NCBI RefSeq assembly: GCF_011927905.1
Contig: NZ_JAATJL010000001.1
Span: 1,488,001 to 1,552,000, forward strand
Reading direction: 5' to 3'
DNA length: 64,000 bases
DNA from: Arthrobacter pigmenti
GTDB lineage: Bacteria > Actinomycetota > Actinomycetes > Actinomycetales > Micrococcaceae
Shown here: positions 8,908-20,582 of the stretch, piece by piece
How positions within the stretch are numbered: the stretch's first letter is position 1
Layout of the letters: every line of letters starts with the position of its first letter
The notes under the pieces: generated by a model
Databases searched by the model: none
What the model was told of the DNA's origin: nothing
Seen by the model: only the letters and a program-made list of their open reading frames with translations
Translations under genes and position numbers: made by a program

Positions 8908-9395
8908 CAGCTGGCCCCCGCGAAACGAGTCAGCGGACCACCCGTCAACCGGAACGTCGACCATTCATCCTGGGGGAGGGCACCCAGACTACGGTAGAAA
9001 GCAATCGATGGTTCGTTCCAGTTCAGGACTGACCACTCAACCCTCGCGTAACCGCGCTCCGCAGCGATGCGGGCCAGATTCTGCAGGAGGGCCTTCCCAT
9101 AACCGGATCCACGCGCTTCCGGCCGCACGTACAGGTCCTCCAAATAAATCCCGTGAACGCCTTCCCAGGTGGAGTAGTTGAGGAACCAGAGTGCGAATCC
9201 CTGGATGCCGCCGTCGTCCTCAGCGATGGAGGCAAAGATGCGGGGGTTCTCCCCGAACAGTGCTTCCTCGAGGCCCTCTACGGTGTTGCGGACGGCGTCC
9301 GGTTCCTTCTCGTACACCGCGAGGTCGTGAATCAGTTGCAGGATGGTGGGCACGTCATCACGACGTGCATTCCGGATGGGAGTCATGACTACCAA
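8907..9395 (-). CDS. GNAT family N-acetyltransferase, diamine acetyltransferase-like
   Basis: This 162-aa protein is a complete single-domain GNAT. It has the acetyl-CoA binding loop (RPEARGSGYGKALL), the preceding EDLYV strand and the late WNEPSIAFYRSLGA segment. The pattern TILQLIHDLAVYEKEPDAV near the N-terminus and YLEDLYV are characteristic of the spermidine/spermine (thialysine) acetyltransferase branch. Inferred reaction: acetyl transfer to a small polyamine or amino-acid amine. ATG codons at 9395 and 9386 are both possible starts. It lies 15 bp after the helicase gene and overlaps the hydrolase start by one base. Confidence 0.88.
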   Translation of the reverse strand: MVVMTPIRNARRDDVPTILQLIHDLAVYEKEPDAVRNTVEGLEEALFGENPRIFASIAEDDGGIQGFALWFLNYSTWEGVHGIYLEDLYVRPEARGSGYGKALLQNLARIAAERGYARVEWSVLNWNEPSIAFYRSLGALPQDEWSTFRLTGGPLTRFAGAS

Positions 9396-9410
9396 TGTAG
9401 CCGCCGAGGG

Positions 9411-11945
9411 CTAAGGGGCGCCGACGGAGGTGACCGCAACCACAGGGACGCCCGCCTCATCGGACGCCGCGAGGTCGATGACCGCGTTGATGCCCCAATC
9501 CTGGTCCCCGGACGGGTCCTTGAAGATCTGCCTGACTTCCCACTTGCCGGGCAGTTTCCGGATGATAAGCAGTGCCGGGCCGCGTGCTTCGGGGCCGTCG
9601 TCGATGTCGTCGTGGGCATCGAAGTATCCGTCCATGGCCCCGGCCCAGCGGCCGCCGTCCCATCCAGAGTCGCCGTCGAGCCGGCCGAGCGCCTCTTCAT
9701 CCTCGGAAGCGAACAGTTGCACGCGCTGGAACATTTCGTTGCGCACCATGACCCGGAAGGCGCGCTCATTGGAGGTGACGGAGTCCGGTTCGGCAGGGAG
9801 GTCGACGTGGTCGGGATCCCGATCCTGCACGCCGGCGGCCAATTGCTCCCATTCGTCGAGGAGGCTGGAATCCACCTGGCGAATCAACTCACCGAGCCAT
9901 TCGATAATGTCGGTCAGATCCTCGCGGAGGGCATCGCGCGGTACGGTCTGCCGAAGGGCCTTGAAGCAGTCCGCGAGGTACCGCAGCAGGATGCCCTCGG
10001 AGCGGGCGAGGCTGTAGAAGGCAATATATTCACCGAAGTTCATTGCCCGCTCATACATGTCCCGGACAACTGACTTCGGGCTCAACTCAAAGTCTCCCAG
10101 CCACGGCGAACCGGACCGGTACGTCTCGAACGCCTGGAAGAGGAGTTCACCCAAAGGCTGGGGATAGGAGATTTCCTCGAGGCGTGCCATCCGCTGGTCG
10201 TATTCGACGCCGTCGGCCTTCATCGCCGCTACGGCCTCGCCGCGTGCCTTTTTCTCCTGCGCACTGAGAACCTGCCGGGGTTTCTCGAGGGTCGCTTCAA
10301 TGACGGAAACGACATCGAGTGCGTAGGAAGGTCCCTCAGGATCGAGCAGCTCGAGCGCGGCGAGCGCAAATGGGGACAACGGCTGGTTGAGTGCGAAGTT
10401 GGCTTGCAGGTGGACCTTCAGGCGTACGGTGCGGCCCTCGTCATCGGGTTTGTCCAACCGCTCGACGATCCCGGAGTTCACGAGCTCGCGGTAGATGCTG
10501 ATGGCCCGGCGCAGGTGCGCGAACTGCCTGGCCTGCGGTTCGTGGTTTCCGCGCAGCAGGTTCTGCACCGCGGCCAGTGGGTCACCGGGGCGTTCCATCA
10601 GGTTCAGCAGCATGGAGTGTGTGACGGCGAAGCTGGATCCGAGCGGCTCCGGAGTGCCTTCCACCAGGCGGTCATAGGTGGGCTTGCCCCACGACACGAA
10701 CCCCTGCGGCGGCTTTTTCCTCACGACCTGGCGCAGTTTCTTCTGGTCATCGCCGAACTTCGCAACCGCCTTGGCCATCGCCTTGGTGTTCTCCACGACG
10801 TGATCGGGTGCCTGCACGACGACGGTGCCCGCCGTGTCGTAGCCCGCCCTGCCTGCGCGCCCGGCAATCTGGTGAAACTCCCGCACATTGAGCAGGCGGG
10901 TGCGGACGCCGTCGTACTTGCTCAGCGCAGTCAGCAGCACGGTGCGGATCGGAACATTGATCCCAACACCCAGCGTGTCGGTTCCGCAAATCACCTTGAG
11001 CAGTCCTGCCTGTGCCAACTGCTCCACCAGGCGGCGGTACTTCGGAAGCATGCCGGCGTGATGCACGCCGATCCCGTGGCGCACCAGCCGGTTCAGGGTC
11101 TTCCCGAAACCGGATGAGAACCGGAAGGACGCAATCAGTTCCGCAATGCGGTCCTTCTCCTCCCTTGTACAGACATTGATGCTCATCAGGTTCTGGGCCC
11201 GCTCAATTGCCTCCGCCTGGCTGAAATGCACCACGTAGACCGGCGCCTGATGCGTGCCCAGAAGTTCCTCGAGCGTTTCCTGCAGAGGGTCTTCGGAGTA
11301 GTAGAAGTTCAGTGGGATTGGCCGGTCGGCGGAACTGACCAGTACCGTCGGACGCCCGGTGCGGGCGGTCAGGTCGGTTTCGAAGCGTTCGACATCGCCG
11401 AGAGTTGCGGACATCAGGAGGAACTGCGCCTGCGGAAGTTCCAGCAGGGGGACCTGCCAGGCCCAGCCGCGTTGCGGGTCCGAGTAGAAGTGGAACTCGT
11501 CCATGATTACGGTTCCGACGTCGGCCGGTGCGCCTTCGCGGAGCGCGATATTGGCGAGGATCTCTGCGGTGCAGCAGATGATCGGCGCGTCCTGGTTGAC
11601 CGCCGAGTCACCTGTGACCATGCCGACGTTCTCAGCGCCGAATGTGGCGCACAGTGCGAAGAACTTCTCGGAGACGAGGGCCTTGATGGGCGCCGTGTAG
11701 TAGCTTCGACGACCTTCTGAGATGGCGTGGAAGTGCGCGGCGACTGCCACGAGGGACTTTCCCGACCCGGTAGGCGTTGCGAGGATGACGTTGTTGCCGG
11801 AAACGAGTTCCAGGACTGCCTCATCCTGCGCCGGGTACAGAGTGATGCCCTCGCCCGCCGACCACGTTTGGAACGCCGAGTACACGGCGTCAGCGTCAGG
11901 GCTGCCTGGCGGTTCTGTCTGGGGGAGGTGCTCCTGGATACTCAT
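9411..11945 (-). CDS. DEAD/DEAH-box RNA helicase with DUF3516 domain (Ski2-like)
   Basis: This 844-aa superfamily 2 helicase has Walker A at residues 56-64 (ATPTGSGKS), the DEFH box at 149-152, the SAT motif (LMSATLGD) near residue 178 and motif VI (QIAGRAGRAGYD). The C-terminal half, about residues 430-844, matches the DUF3516 region found in actinobacterial Ski2-like helicases. It should unwind RNA or DNA with ATP in the cytoplasm; the physiological substrate is not known to me. Upstream lie the 53-bp tandem repeats and a divergent methyltransferase gene. Downstream, the GNAT and hydrolase genes follow closely and are probably co-transcribed. Confidence 0.92.
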   Translation of the reverse strand: MSIQEHLPQTEPPGSPDADAVYSAFQTWSAGEGITLYPAQDEAVLELVSGNNVILATPTGSGKSLVAVAAHFHAISEGRRSYYTAPIKALVSEKFFALCATFGAENVGMVTGDSAVNQDAPIICCTAEILANIALREGAPADVGTVIMDEFHFYSDPQRGWAWQVPLLELPQAQFLLMSATLGDVERFETDLTARTGRPTVLVSSADRPIPLNFYYSEDPLQETLEELLGTHQAPVYVVHFSQAEAIERAQNLMSINVCTREEKDRIAELIASFRFSSGFGKTLNRLVRHGIGVHHAGMLPKYRRLVEQLAQAGLLKVICGTDTLGVGINVPIRTVLLTALSKYDGVRTRLLNVREFHQIAGRAGRAGYDTAGTVVVQAPDHVVENTKAMAKAVAKFGDDQKKLRQVVRKKPPQGFVSWGKPTYDRLVEGTPEPLGSSFAVTHSMLLNLMERPGDPLAAVQNLLRGNHEPQARQFAHLRRAISIYRELVNSGIVERLDKPDDEGRTVRLKVHLQANFALNQPLSPFALAALELLDPEGPSYALDVVSVIEATLEKPRQVLSAQEKKARGEAVAAMKADGVEYDQRMARLEEISYPQPLGELLFQAFETYRSGSPWLGDFELSPKSVVRDMYERAMNFGEYIAFYSLARSEGILLRYLADCFKALRQTVPRDALREDLTDIIEWLGELIRQVDSSLLDEWEQLAAGVQDRDPDHVDLPAEPDSVTSNERAFRVMVRNEMFQRVQLFASEDEEALGRLDGDSGWDGGRWAGAMDGYFDAHDDIDDGPEARGPALLIIRKLPGKWEVRQIFKDPSGDQDWGINAVIDLAASDEAGVPVVAVTSVGAP

Positions 11946-11956
11946 GGGCTCTAAGC

Positions 11957-12066
11957 CTATCGGTAGGGTCCCGGGGCGAGCGCAGCGAGGTTCGGGGGGC
12001 CGGTGGGCGCTATCGGTAGGGTCCCGGGGCGAGCGCAGCGAGGTTCGGGGGGCCGGTGGGCGCTAT
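11957..12066. repeat. 53-bp tandem repeat, two full copies plus the start of a third
   Basis: Two identical 53-bp units begin at 11957 and 12010, and the first bases of a third begin at 12063. Each unit contains CGAGCGCAGCGAG and is very rich in G and C. The repeat fills the gap between the helicase and tam starts, two divergent genes, and so overlaps their promoter region. A related CGAGCGAAGCGAG element lies between uvrC and rapZ. It is a recent tandem duplication by appearance. Confidence 0.9.
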
Positions 12067-12091
12067 AGGGGAACACCGATACGCTCGTTGT

Positions 12092-12877
12092 ATGCGCTGG
12101 GACCCCACACAATATGCACTCTTCTTCGACCACCGTTCGAGGCCGTTCTTCGACCTTGTCGGCCGGATCGAGCATCCCGCTCCCAACCGGGTTGTGGATC
12201 TCGATTGCGGCCCCGGCGAACTGACCTCTGTCCTAGCGCGCCGCTGGCCTGACGCGGAAGTGGTTGGAATGGACTCGTCGCCGGAGATGGTCGAGCGCGC
12301 CCGGGCCCTGCCCGATAGGCCCGCCAATCTGACCTTCACCGTGTCGGACGTCCGTGAATTCACGGTCGAGGCGGGCACCGACGTCGTTATTTCCAATGCC
12401 CTCCTGCAATGGGTACCGGGTCATCAGGCACTGCTGGAACGGTGGGCAAACGGGCTGGAGGCCGGCGGTTGGCTCGCAATGCAGGTTCCGGGGAACTTCT
12501 CCTCGCCCTCACATGTGCTGATGCGCGAGCTTGCGGATTCTCCGCGCTGGAAGCCGGAACTGAACGGAGTCCTGCGGCACGACGACGCCGTCAGCGAGCC
12601 GGGCGAGTATCTTCGCCTGCTGCGCGGGGCAGGTCTCGAGGTTGACGCCTGGGAGACCACGTACCAGCACCTTTTGCAGGGGAAGGACCCGGTACTGGAA
12701 TGGGTCCGTGGCACGGGCCTACGCCCGGTACTGGCCGTACTCGAACCAGACGACGCGGACGAGTTCGAGCGTTCGTATGCGGCGCTGCTTGCGGAGGCCT
12801 ACCCCGCAGGGGCGGACGGCACGGTCTTCCCTTTCCGGCGAATTTTCGCTGTGGGGGTCAAGCTACCAGCCGCGTGA
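12092..12877 (+). CDS. tam: Trans-aconitate 2-methyltransferase-like SAM methyltransferase
   Basis: This 261-aa class I methyltransferase begins MRWDPTQY, the opening characteristic of the Tam group, which methylates trans-aconitate to protect the citrate cycle from this inhibitor. Motif I at residues 36-42 reads DLDCGPG, where the usual form is DLGCGPG. The acidic residue that should bind the SAM ribose is present in the next strand (VVGMDSSPEM). The ATG at 12092 is preferred over an upstream frame opening at 12056 because family members start at this point and the upstream codons are in the tandem repeat. A TACGCT element at 12080-12085 could drive a leaderless transcript. The 3' end overlaps the convergent MBL gene by 15 bp. 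Confidence 0.85.
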   Translation: MRWDPTQYALFFDHRSRPFFDLVGRIEHPAPNRVVDLDCGPGELTSVLARRWPDAEVVGMDSSPEMVERARALPDRPANLTFTVSDVREFTVEAGTDVVISNALLQWVPGHQALLERWANGLEAGGWLAMQVPGNFSSPSHVLMRELADSPRWKPELNGVLRHDDAVSEPGEYLRLLRGAGLEVDAWETTYQHLLQGKDPVLEWVRGTGLRPVLAVLEPDDADEFERSYAALLAEAYPAGADGTVFPFRRIFAVGVKLPAA

Positions 12878-13501
12878 GCGCCAATCATTCAGTGCCGGCC
12901 TCTCAGCTCCGAGGGTGGTGGATTTCCCGTGGCCGGGATGAACGACGGTCTCATCCGGAAGGACATCAAATACCCGTTCGACGACGTCTGTGTAGAGGGA
13001 ATCGAAGCGGGCGGGATCGCCGCCCGTGTTGCCGACGCCGCCCGGAAACAGCGAGTCACCGGTGAATAGGTGCGGAGGTCCGGCCGGGTCACGATAGAGG
13101 AGCGCAGTAGATCCAGGGGTATGGCCCCGCAGCGAGATCGCTTCAAGGTCGAACCCCTCGAAGTTCCCGACATCGCCGTGGTCGAGCGGCACGTCCGTGG
13201 GTACGGCGATGGCCTCGACGTCGGCGGTTCCGGCCGCGGTCTTCATCCCTGTTGCCTCGACGATTTCCGCAAGGGCACGCACATGGTCCCAATGCGAGTG
13301 CGTCGTGATCAGGAGGGTCGGCTTTGCTGTTGAGGACGTGTCCCGGGCGCCCTCGGCGAGGAGCGCCAGGATGGCGGCGGCGTCGTCGGCCGCGTCGATG
13401 AGGACCTGCGCCCCGCTCGTCTTGGCGGTCAGCAGGTAGACGTTGTTGTCCATCTCGCTCACTGAGATGCTGCGGATGGTCAGATCCCGAAGGTCATACA
13501 T
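12863..13501 (-). CDS. MBL-fold metallo-hydrolase, glyoxalase II-like
   Basis: This 212-aa metallo-beta-lactamase fold protein has the metal motif THSHWDH at residues 67-73 (His68, His70, Asp72, His73). Later metal ligands lie in RGHTPGS, TGDSLF and PGHG. The size and the HTPGS/GDSLF pattern are those of hydroxyacylglutathione hydrolase-like enzymes. Actinobacteria generally use mycothiol or other thiols in place of glutathione, so the substrate is uncertain. Cytoplasmic, with no signal peptide. It is divergent from the GntR gene and convergent with tam. Confidence 0.88.
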   Translation of the reverse strand: MYDLRDLTIRSISVSEMDNNVYLLTAKTSGAQVLIDAADDAAAILALLAEGARDTSSTAKPTLLITTHSHWDHVRALAEIVEATGMKTAAGTADVEAIAVPTDVPLDHGDVGNFEGFDLEAISLRGHTPGSTALLYRDPAGPPHLFTGDSLFPGGVGNTGGDPARFDSLYTDVVERVFDVLPDETVVHPGHGKSTTLGAERPALNDWRSRGW

Positions 13502-13610
13502 GCTGGCCAGTGTAGACCCGGCGTCCCATTACAGGGAGAGGCGATGGAGAAGCGTCGAAGTGCGTGGCAGAATGTGAGCACCCGTCCAACGTCGTTCAGG
13601 AGCGCGCACT

Positions 13611-13988
13611 GTGAACTCTGATGTAACGGCGTGGCTGCGGATTGACCCGGCGAGTTCAGTTCCGCCGTATGAGCAGCTGCGCGTGCAGATTCTGGACGCC
13701 GCGAATGACGGCTCGCTGCCCGTCGGAACCCGGCTCCCACCCGTACGCACGCTGGCGGGACACCTTGGAGTGGCGGTAAACACCGTCGCCCGGGCCTACA
13801 GGGAGCTTGAGCAGGCACACATCGTCGTGACCCGCTCGCGGGCGGGTACGGTGGTCGCCGCCGCCGGAGACGAAGCACGCCGGAAAGCCGCGGAAGGCGC
13901 CGCCGAGTATGCACGTCTGGTTAAGGCGAACGGCATCACCGAGGATGAAGCGGTCTCCTACTTGAGGGCCGCACTGCGCCGTCGGTGA
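13611..13988 (+). CDS. GntR family transcriptional regulator, short YtrA-like form
   Basis: This 125-aa protein is a GntR winged helix (about residues 10-80, containing LPPVRTLAGHLGVAVNTVARAY) followed by a short helical tail in place of a full ligand-binding domain. That layout is typical of the YtrA subfamily, whose members often repress adjacent ABC transporter genes. No transporter is adjacent here: the upstream neighbour is a divergent MBL hydrolase and the downstream one is uvrA. Its targets are therefore unknown. The GTG start is at 13611. Confidence 0.88.
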   Translation: MNSDVTAWLRIDPASSVPPYEQLRVQILDAANDGSLPVGTRLPPVRTLAGHLGVAVNTVARAYRELEQAHIVVTRSRAGTVVAAAGDEARRKAAEGAAEYARLVKANGITEDEAVSYLRAALRRR

Positions 13989-14021
13989 ACATCGCCGGGG
14001 ACACGCCGTGAATTCCGGCGT

Positions 14022-14037
14022 TCGAATATGTTTTCGA
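14022..14037 (+). promoter_or_regulatory. LexA-type SOS box upstream of uvrA
   Basis: TCGAATATGTTTTCGA fits the actinobacterial/Gram-positive LexA operator TCGAAC-N4-GTTCGA with one mismatch per half-site. It lies 22 bp before the uvrA ATG at 14060 and overlaps where the -35 of a promoter with a TAAAGT -10 (14051-14056) would fall. uvrA is SOS-induced in many bacteria, so the placement is biologically sensible. Confidence 0.75.
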
Positions 14038-14059
14038 ACACTGTTTCCACTAAAGTGAA

Positions 14060-16966
<2,907 letters not shown>

Positions 16967-17029
16967 CGAAGTATTCCTCATCCGGCATACAATTACCGGG
17001 CGGGCGTTCGGCTATGGGAAACTTGCCCG

Positions 17030-17737
17030 GTGACGAATACACGGTTCCTGATTCTTTTCGACCTCGATGGCACGCTGGTCGATCCTGAGGGGGCCATCAC
17101 GGGTGGGATCGCAGACGCTCTGCGAAACAGTGGGTTGCCTGTACCGTCGCCGGATCAATTGAGGCAGATGGTCGGTCCTGCCCTGGTTCGGTCCCTGATT
17201 GACATTGCTGGAATTCCTGAGCACCGCGTAGACGAGGTTGTTGCCAAGTATCGCGAGGGATATCGAGCAACCGGGATGGCTCTGAGCCGTCCCTACCCAG
17301 GCATCGTTTCCGCTATTCAGCAGCTGAAGGACCGCGGGCATCTCTTGGCGGTTGCCACGCAGAAGCCCGAATGGCTCGCCCTCGAACTGCTCGGCGTACA
17401 GCAAATGGCAGGGCTTTTCGCTTCAATCCATGGCTCGCCGGCTGACGAACGCGAGGCTGCGAAACTGGACGGCAAGCGGACAATCATCGCCGCAGCATTG
17501 ACCGCGCATGCCGGGACCTACAGTCACGCGATCATGGTGGGCGATCGCTCCCATGACGTCCACGGTGCGGCAGCAAACGGGCTCGATTGCTTGGCGGTGT
17601 CGTGGGGATTCGGCACAGCCGAGGAGTTCGCGGCAGCCAACGCGGCCGTCGTCGTGGACTCGGCGGAAGGTCTTGTCCGTTACCTGGACGCCCGCGTGAA
17701 GCAGGTTTCAGGGACGGTGGTCCATGGGCGTCTATGA
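17030..17737 (+). CDS. HAD family hydrolase, phosphoglycolate phosphatase-like
   Basis: This 235-aa HAD phosphatase has the nucleophile motif DLDGT starting at Asp11, a helical cap, the motif III Lys (KRTI) and motif IV GDRSHDVHGAAANG. The pattern is closest to the phosphoglycolate phosphatase/Gph group, which hydrolyses small phosphate esters; the substrate is not certain. A TACAAT -10-like element at 16988-16993 precedes the GTG start, and a 7-bp inverted repeat (ACCGGGC / GCCCGGT, 16995-17031) could fold over that start codon. The last 14 bp overlap the acyltransferase gene, so the two are probably co-translated. Confidence 0.88.
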   Translation: MTNTRFLILFDLDGTLVDPEGAITGGIADALRNSGLPVPSPDQLRQMVGPALVRSLIDIAGIPEHRVDEVVAKYREGYRATGMALSRPYPGIVSAIQQLKDRGHLLAVATQKPEWLALELLGVQQMAGLFASIHGSPADEREAAKLDGKRTIIAAALTAHAGTYSHAIMVGDRSHDVHGAAANGLDCLAVSWGFGTAEEFAAANAAVVVDSAEGLVRYLDARVKQVSGTVVHGRL

Positions 17738-18389
17738 CCTCACCCGGAGCAGCACCCGCGGGCTTATCGCGGGACTGTGCAGACCAACCGTCGTCGGGTT
17801 GCAGAATGTGCCGACCGGCGGCGGCTTTATAGTTGCGCCCAACCATCTTTCCTTTCTGGACAGCGTGCTGGTGCAGGCACTCATGCCACGGCCCGTTGCA
17901 TTCTTCGCCAAGGCCGAGTACTTCACCGGTACGGGGTTCAAGGGCGCCCTCATGCGCTCCTTCTTCCAGGGTGTGGGTTCCATCCCGGTGGAGCGCGGCC
18001 AGCAGGCGGCAAGTGTGCAGGCCCTCAAAACGCTTCTGGGGATGCTCGAGGCAGGGGACGGCGTCGGAATCTACCCGGAAGGATCGCGCTCCCGCGACGG
18101 ACTGCTCTACCGCGGGAGAACCGGCGTCGGCTGGCTCGCGCTGACCACCGGAGCTCCGGTGGTCCCTGTCGGCCTTCTCGGAACTGACCGGCTGCAGCCT
18201 GCGGACAGGCGGTGGATCCGGCCGCAGCATTTCACCATGAAGATCGGTGAACCGCTGTACTTCGACAAAACAGGACCGAACCATTCCCTGCCAGCCCGGC
18301 GTCAGGTGACGGACGCCATCATGGATGCCATTGCGGAGCTGACGGGCCAGCAACGAGCTACCGGATACAACAAGAGCGCGGTGGAGTAG
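17724..18389 (+). CDS. 1-acyl-sn-glycerol-3-phosphate acyltransferase (PlsC family)
   Basis: This 221-aa acyltransferase has the catalytic NHxxxxD motif (NHLSFLD, His41 and Asp46), the phosphate-binding block YPEGSRSRDG and the VPVGLLGT segment, in the usual order for PlsC. It transfers an acyl group to lysophosphatidic acid or a related lipid at the cytoplasmic face of the membrane. No long transmembrane helix is evident, so attachment is likely peripheral. The start overlaps the HAD gene end by 14 bp. uvrC follows after 43 bp with its own probable promoter. Confidence 0.88.
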   Translation: MGVYDLTRSSTRGLIAGLCRPTVVGLQNVPTGGGFIVAPNHLSFLDSVLVQALMPRPVAFFAKAEYFTGTGFKGALMRSFFQGVGSIPVERGQQAASVQALKTLLGMLEAGDGVGIYPEGSRSRDGLLYRGRTGVGWLALTTGAPVVPVGLLGTDRLQPADRRWIRPQHFTMKIGEPLYFDKTGPNHSLPARRQVTDAIMDAIAELTGQQRATGYNKSAVE

Positions 18390-18420
18390 GCCCCGTCACG
18401 GTTAGCCCGTCTGCCGCCGG

Positions 18421-18426
18421 TAGGAT
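18421..18426 (+). promoter_or_regulatory. Candidate -10 for a leaderless uvrC transcript
   Basis: TAGGAT at 18421-18426 is placed so that transcription would begin at or beside the uvrC GTG at 18433. No Shine-Dalgarno sequence precedes that GTG, which agrees with leaderless translation, common in actinobacteria. No clear -35 is visible. Confidence 0.45.
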
Positions 18427-18432
18427 GAACAG

Positions 18433-20433
18433 GTGGCAGATCCAGCAACATACCGGCCCAAAACCGGCGAGATTCCGCAGGATCCGGGGGTCTACAGGTT
18501 CCGGGATCAGCACCAGCGGGTCGTCTACGTGGGCAAGGCCAAGAACCTCAGGTCACGGCTGAACTCCTATTTCGCCAACCCGCAGTCTCTGATGCCGCGT
18601 ACGCGCGCCATGGTGCACACCGCCGCAAGCGTGGAGTGGACAGTCGTCGGCAGCGAGCTCGAAGCCCTCCAGCTCGAATACACCTGGATCAAGGAGTTCA
18701 ATCCCCGTTTCAACGTCATGTTCCGGGATGACAAGTCCTACCCCTATCTGGCGGTGACACTCGGGGAGAAGTACCCGAGGGTCCAGGTGATGCGTGGGGA
18801 CCGGAGGAAGGACACCCGGTACTTCGGACCGTTCTATCCGGCCAAGGCAATCCGCGAAACCGTTGACACGCTACTGAGGGTATTCCCCGTACGAACCTGC
18901 AGCTCCGGCGTGTTCAAGCGCGCAGAGCGCTCAGGCCGCCCATGCCTCCTTGGTTACATCGACAAGTGCTCCGCACCCTGTGTTGGCCGGGTTTCCGCGG
19001 ACGAGCACCGGGAGCTGGCAATACAGTTCTGCGACTTCATGTCCGGTCAGGCCGGCCGATTCATCCGGGACCTGGAGCAGCGGATGGCGGCTGCCGTAGC
19101 GGAACTGGATTATGAGGCGGCGGCGAGGATCCGCGACGACATCGCCGCGCTCAAGCGGGTCTTCGAGCGCAATACGGTGGTACTGAGCGAGGATACCGAC
19201 GCCGACGTATTTGCCCTGGCGGAGGATGAGCTGGAGGCAGCCGCCCAGGTTTTTCACGTGCGCGGCGGCCGGATCCGCGGCCAGCGGGGCTGGGTGGTTG
19301 AGAAGGTCGAGGACATGAGCACCGCAGACCTGGTGGAACATCTGCTGCAGCAGGTTTACGGCGAGGGAAGCAGCAGCAACAACCGCATCCCCCGCGAGGT
19401 CCTTGTGCCCGTGCTTCCAAGCAACGAAGAACAGATGCGTGAATGGCTACGCGGTCTGCGCGGGGCGCGGGTGGACATCCGGGTACCGCAGCGCGGTGAC
19501 AAGGCAACTCTGCGTGGGACCGTCGAGCAGAACGCCGCCGATTCCCTGCGGCTGCACAAGAGCCGCCGCGCCGGGGACATCACCACCCGCTCTGCAGCAC
19601 TACAGCAGCTACAGGAAGCACTGGACCTTCCCCAGCCGCTCATGCGCATCGAATGCTTCGACATCTCGCATGTGCAGGGAACCAACGTGGTCGCTTCCAT
19701 GGTTGTGGTGGAGGACGGGCTGCCCCGCAAGGCCGATTACCGCCGCTTCTCGATCACCGGGGATGCCGCGCGGGATGACACCGCATCCATGTACGACGTC
19801 ATCTCCCGCAGGTTCCGCAACTACCTGGCGGAGCAGAACTCCCTGGATTCCCTGCCGGGAGAAGGGAACGACGACGGCGGCGGGCCGGTTGCCGATTCCA
19901 CCCGTCCGGTGGCGCGCCAGAAATTTGCGTACCCGCCTAACCTCGTCGTGGTAGACGGCGGCCAACCCCAGGTCCGGGCAGCTGCACGGGCGCTCGGCGA
20001 CCTGGGCATCGACGACGTGTTCGTCGTCGGGCTTGCCAAGCGCCTGGAGGAGGTGTGGCTGCCGGAGGGTGAGTTCCCGGTCATTCTGCCGCGGGCCTCG
20101 GAAGGGCTCTTCCTGCTGCAGCGGATTCGTGACGAGGCGCACCGTTTCGCGATCGCCTACCATCGGCAGAAGCGCGGAAAGTCCATGACGGTATCTGTGC
20201 TTGACGACGTGCCGGGCCTTGGCCCGGCGAAGCGCCGTTCACTACTGAAGCACTTCGGTTCGGTCCGCAAACTGCGTAACGCGAGCGTCGAGGAGCTCCA
20301 GCAGGTGCAGGGAGTGGGGCCGGCATTGGCAGCGGTAATCCGCGGCCAGCTTGCGAAGGAAGGTTCCGGGAACGGCAGCGACGCCCCGCCCACGGCGGTC
20401 AATATGACGACCGGCGAGATACTGGAATCCTAG
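18433..20433 (+). CDS. uvrC: Excinuclease ABC subunit C
   Basis: UvrC makes both incisions flanking the lesion marked by UvrB. At 666 aa it has all the parts: the GIY-YIG nuclease near the N-terminus (PGVYRFRD...[13 protein letters not shown], about residues 15-95), a UVR domain around 205-240 that contacts UvrB, an RNase H-like endonuclease domain ([20 protein letters not shown]), and tandem helix-hairpin-helix motifs near 590-640 ([30 protein letters not shown]). It starts with GTG and leads the uvrC-rapZ-yvcK-whiA block conserved across actinobacteria. Confidence 0.97.
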   Translation: MADPATYRPKTGEIPQDPGVYRFRDQHQRVVYVGKAKNLRSRLNSYFANPQSLMPRTRAMVHTAASVEWTVVGSELEALQLEYTWIKEFNPRFNVMFRDDKSYPYLAVTLGEKYPRVQVMRGDRRKDTRYFGPFYPAKAIRETVDTLLRVFPVRTCSSGVFKRAERSGRPCLLGYIDKCSAPCVGRVSADEHRELAIQFCDFMSGQAGRFIRDLEQRMAAAVAELDYEAAARIRDDIAALKRVFERNTVVLSEDTDADVFALAEDELEAAAQVFHVRGGRIRGQRGWVVEKVEDMSTADLVEHLLQQVYGEGSSSNNRIPREVLVPVLPSNEEQMREWLRGLRGARVDIRVPQRGDKATLRGTVEQNAADSLRLHKSRRAGDITTRSAALQQLQEALDLPQPLMRIECFDISHVQGTNVVASMVVVEDGLPRKADYRRFSITGDAARDDTASMYDVISRRFRNYLAEQNSLDSLPGEGNDDGGGPVADSTRPVARQKFAYPPNLVVVDGGQPQVRAAARALGDLGIDDVFVVGLAKRLEEVWLPEGEFPVILPRASEGLFLLQRIRDEAHRFAIAYHRQKRGKSMTVSVLDDVPGLGPAKRRSLLKHFGSVRKLRNASVEELQQVQGVGPALAAVIRGQLAKEGSGNGSDAPPTAVNMTTGEILES

Positions 20434-20450
20434 CTGGCAACGAGGGGTCG

Positions 20451-20473
20451 CCAGACGAGCGAAGCGAGTCTGG
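20451..20473. repeat. Inverted repeat with CGAGCGAAGCGAG core between uvrC and rapZ
   Basis: CCAGAC at 20451-20456 and GTCTGG at 20468-20473 form a 6-bp stem around an 11-nt core. The core shares CGAGCG-AGCGAG with the 53-bp tandem repeat at 11957-12066, suggesting a small dispersed intergenic repeat family. It may act as a processing or termination element. Confidence 0.55.
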
Positions 20474-20582
20474 GGACGTCCGGACGCGTTAGGGTAGAAG
20501 CTGGAGGCGCGGCCGCACACCGCCCGGTCCCAGCGGATCTCGGGCGAAGAACGGCGCGGTGTAATTCGGGTGCAACGGTGGG

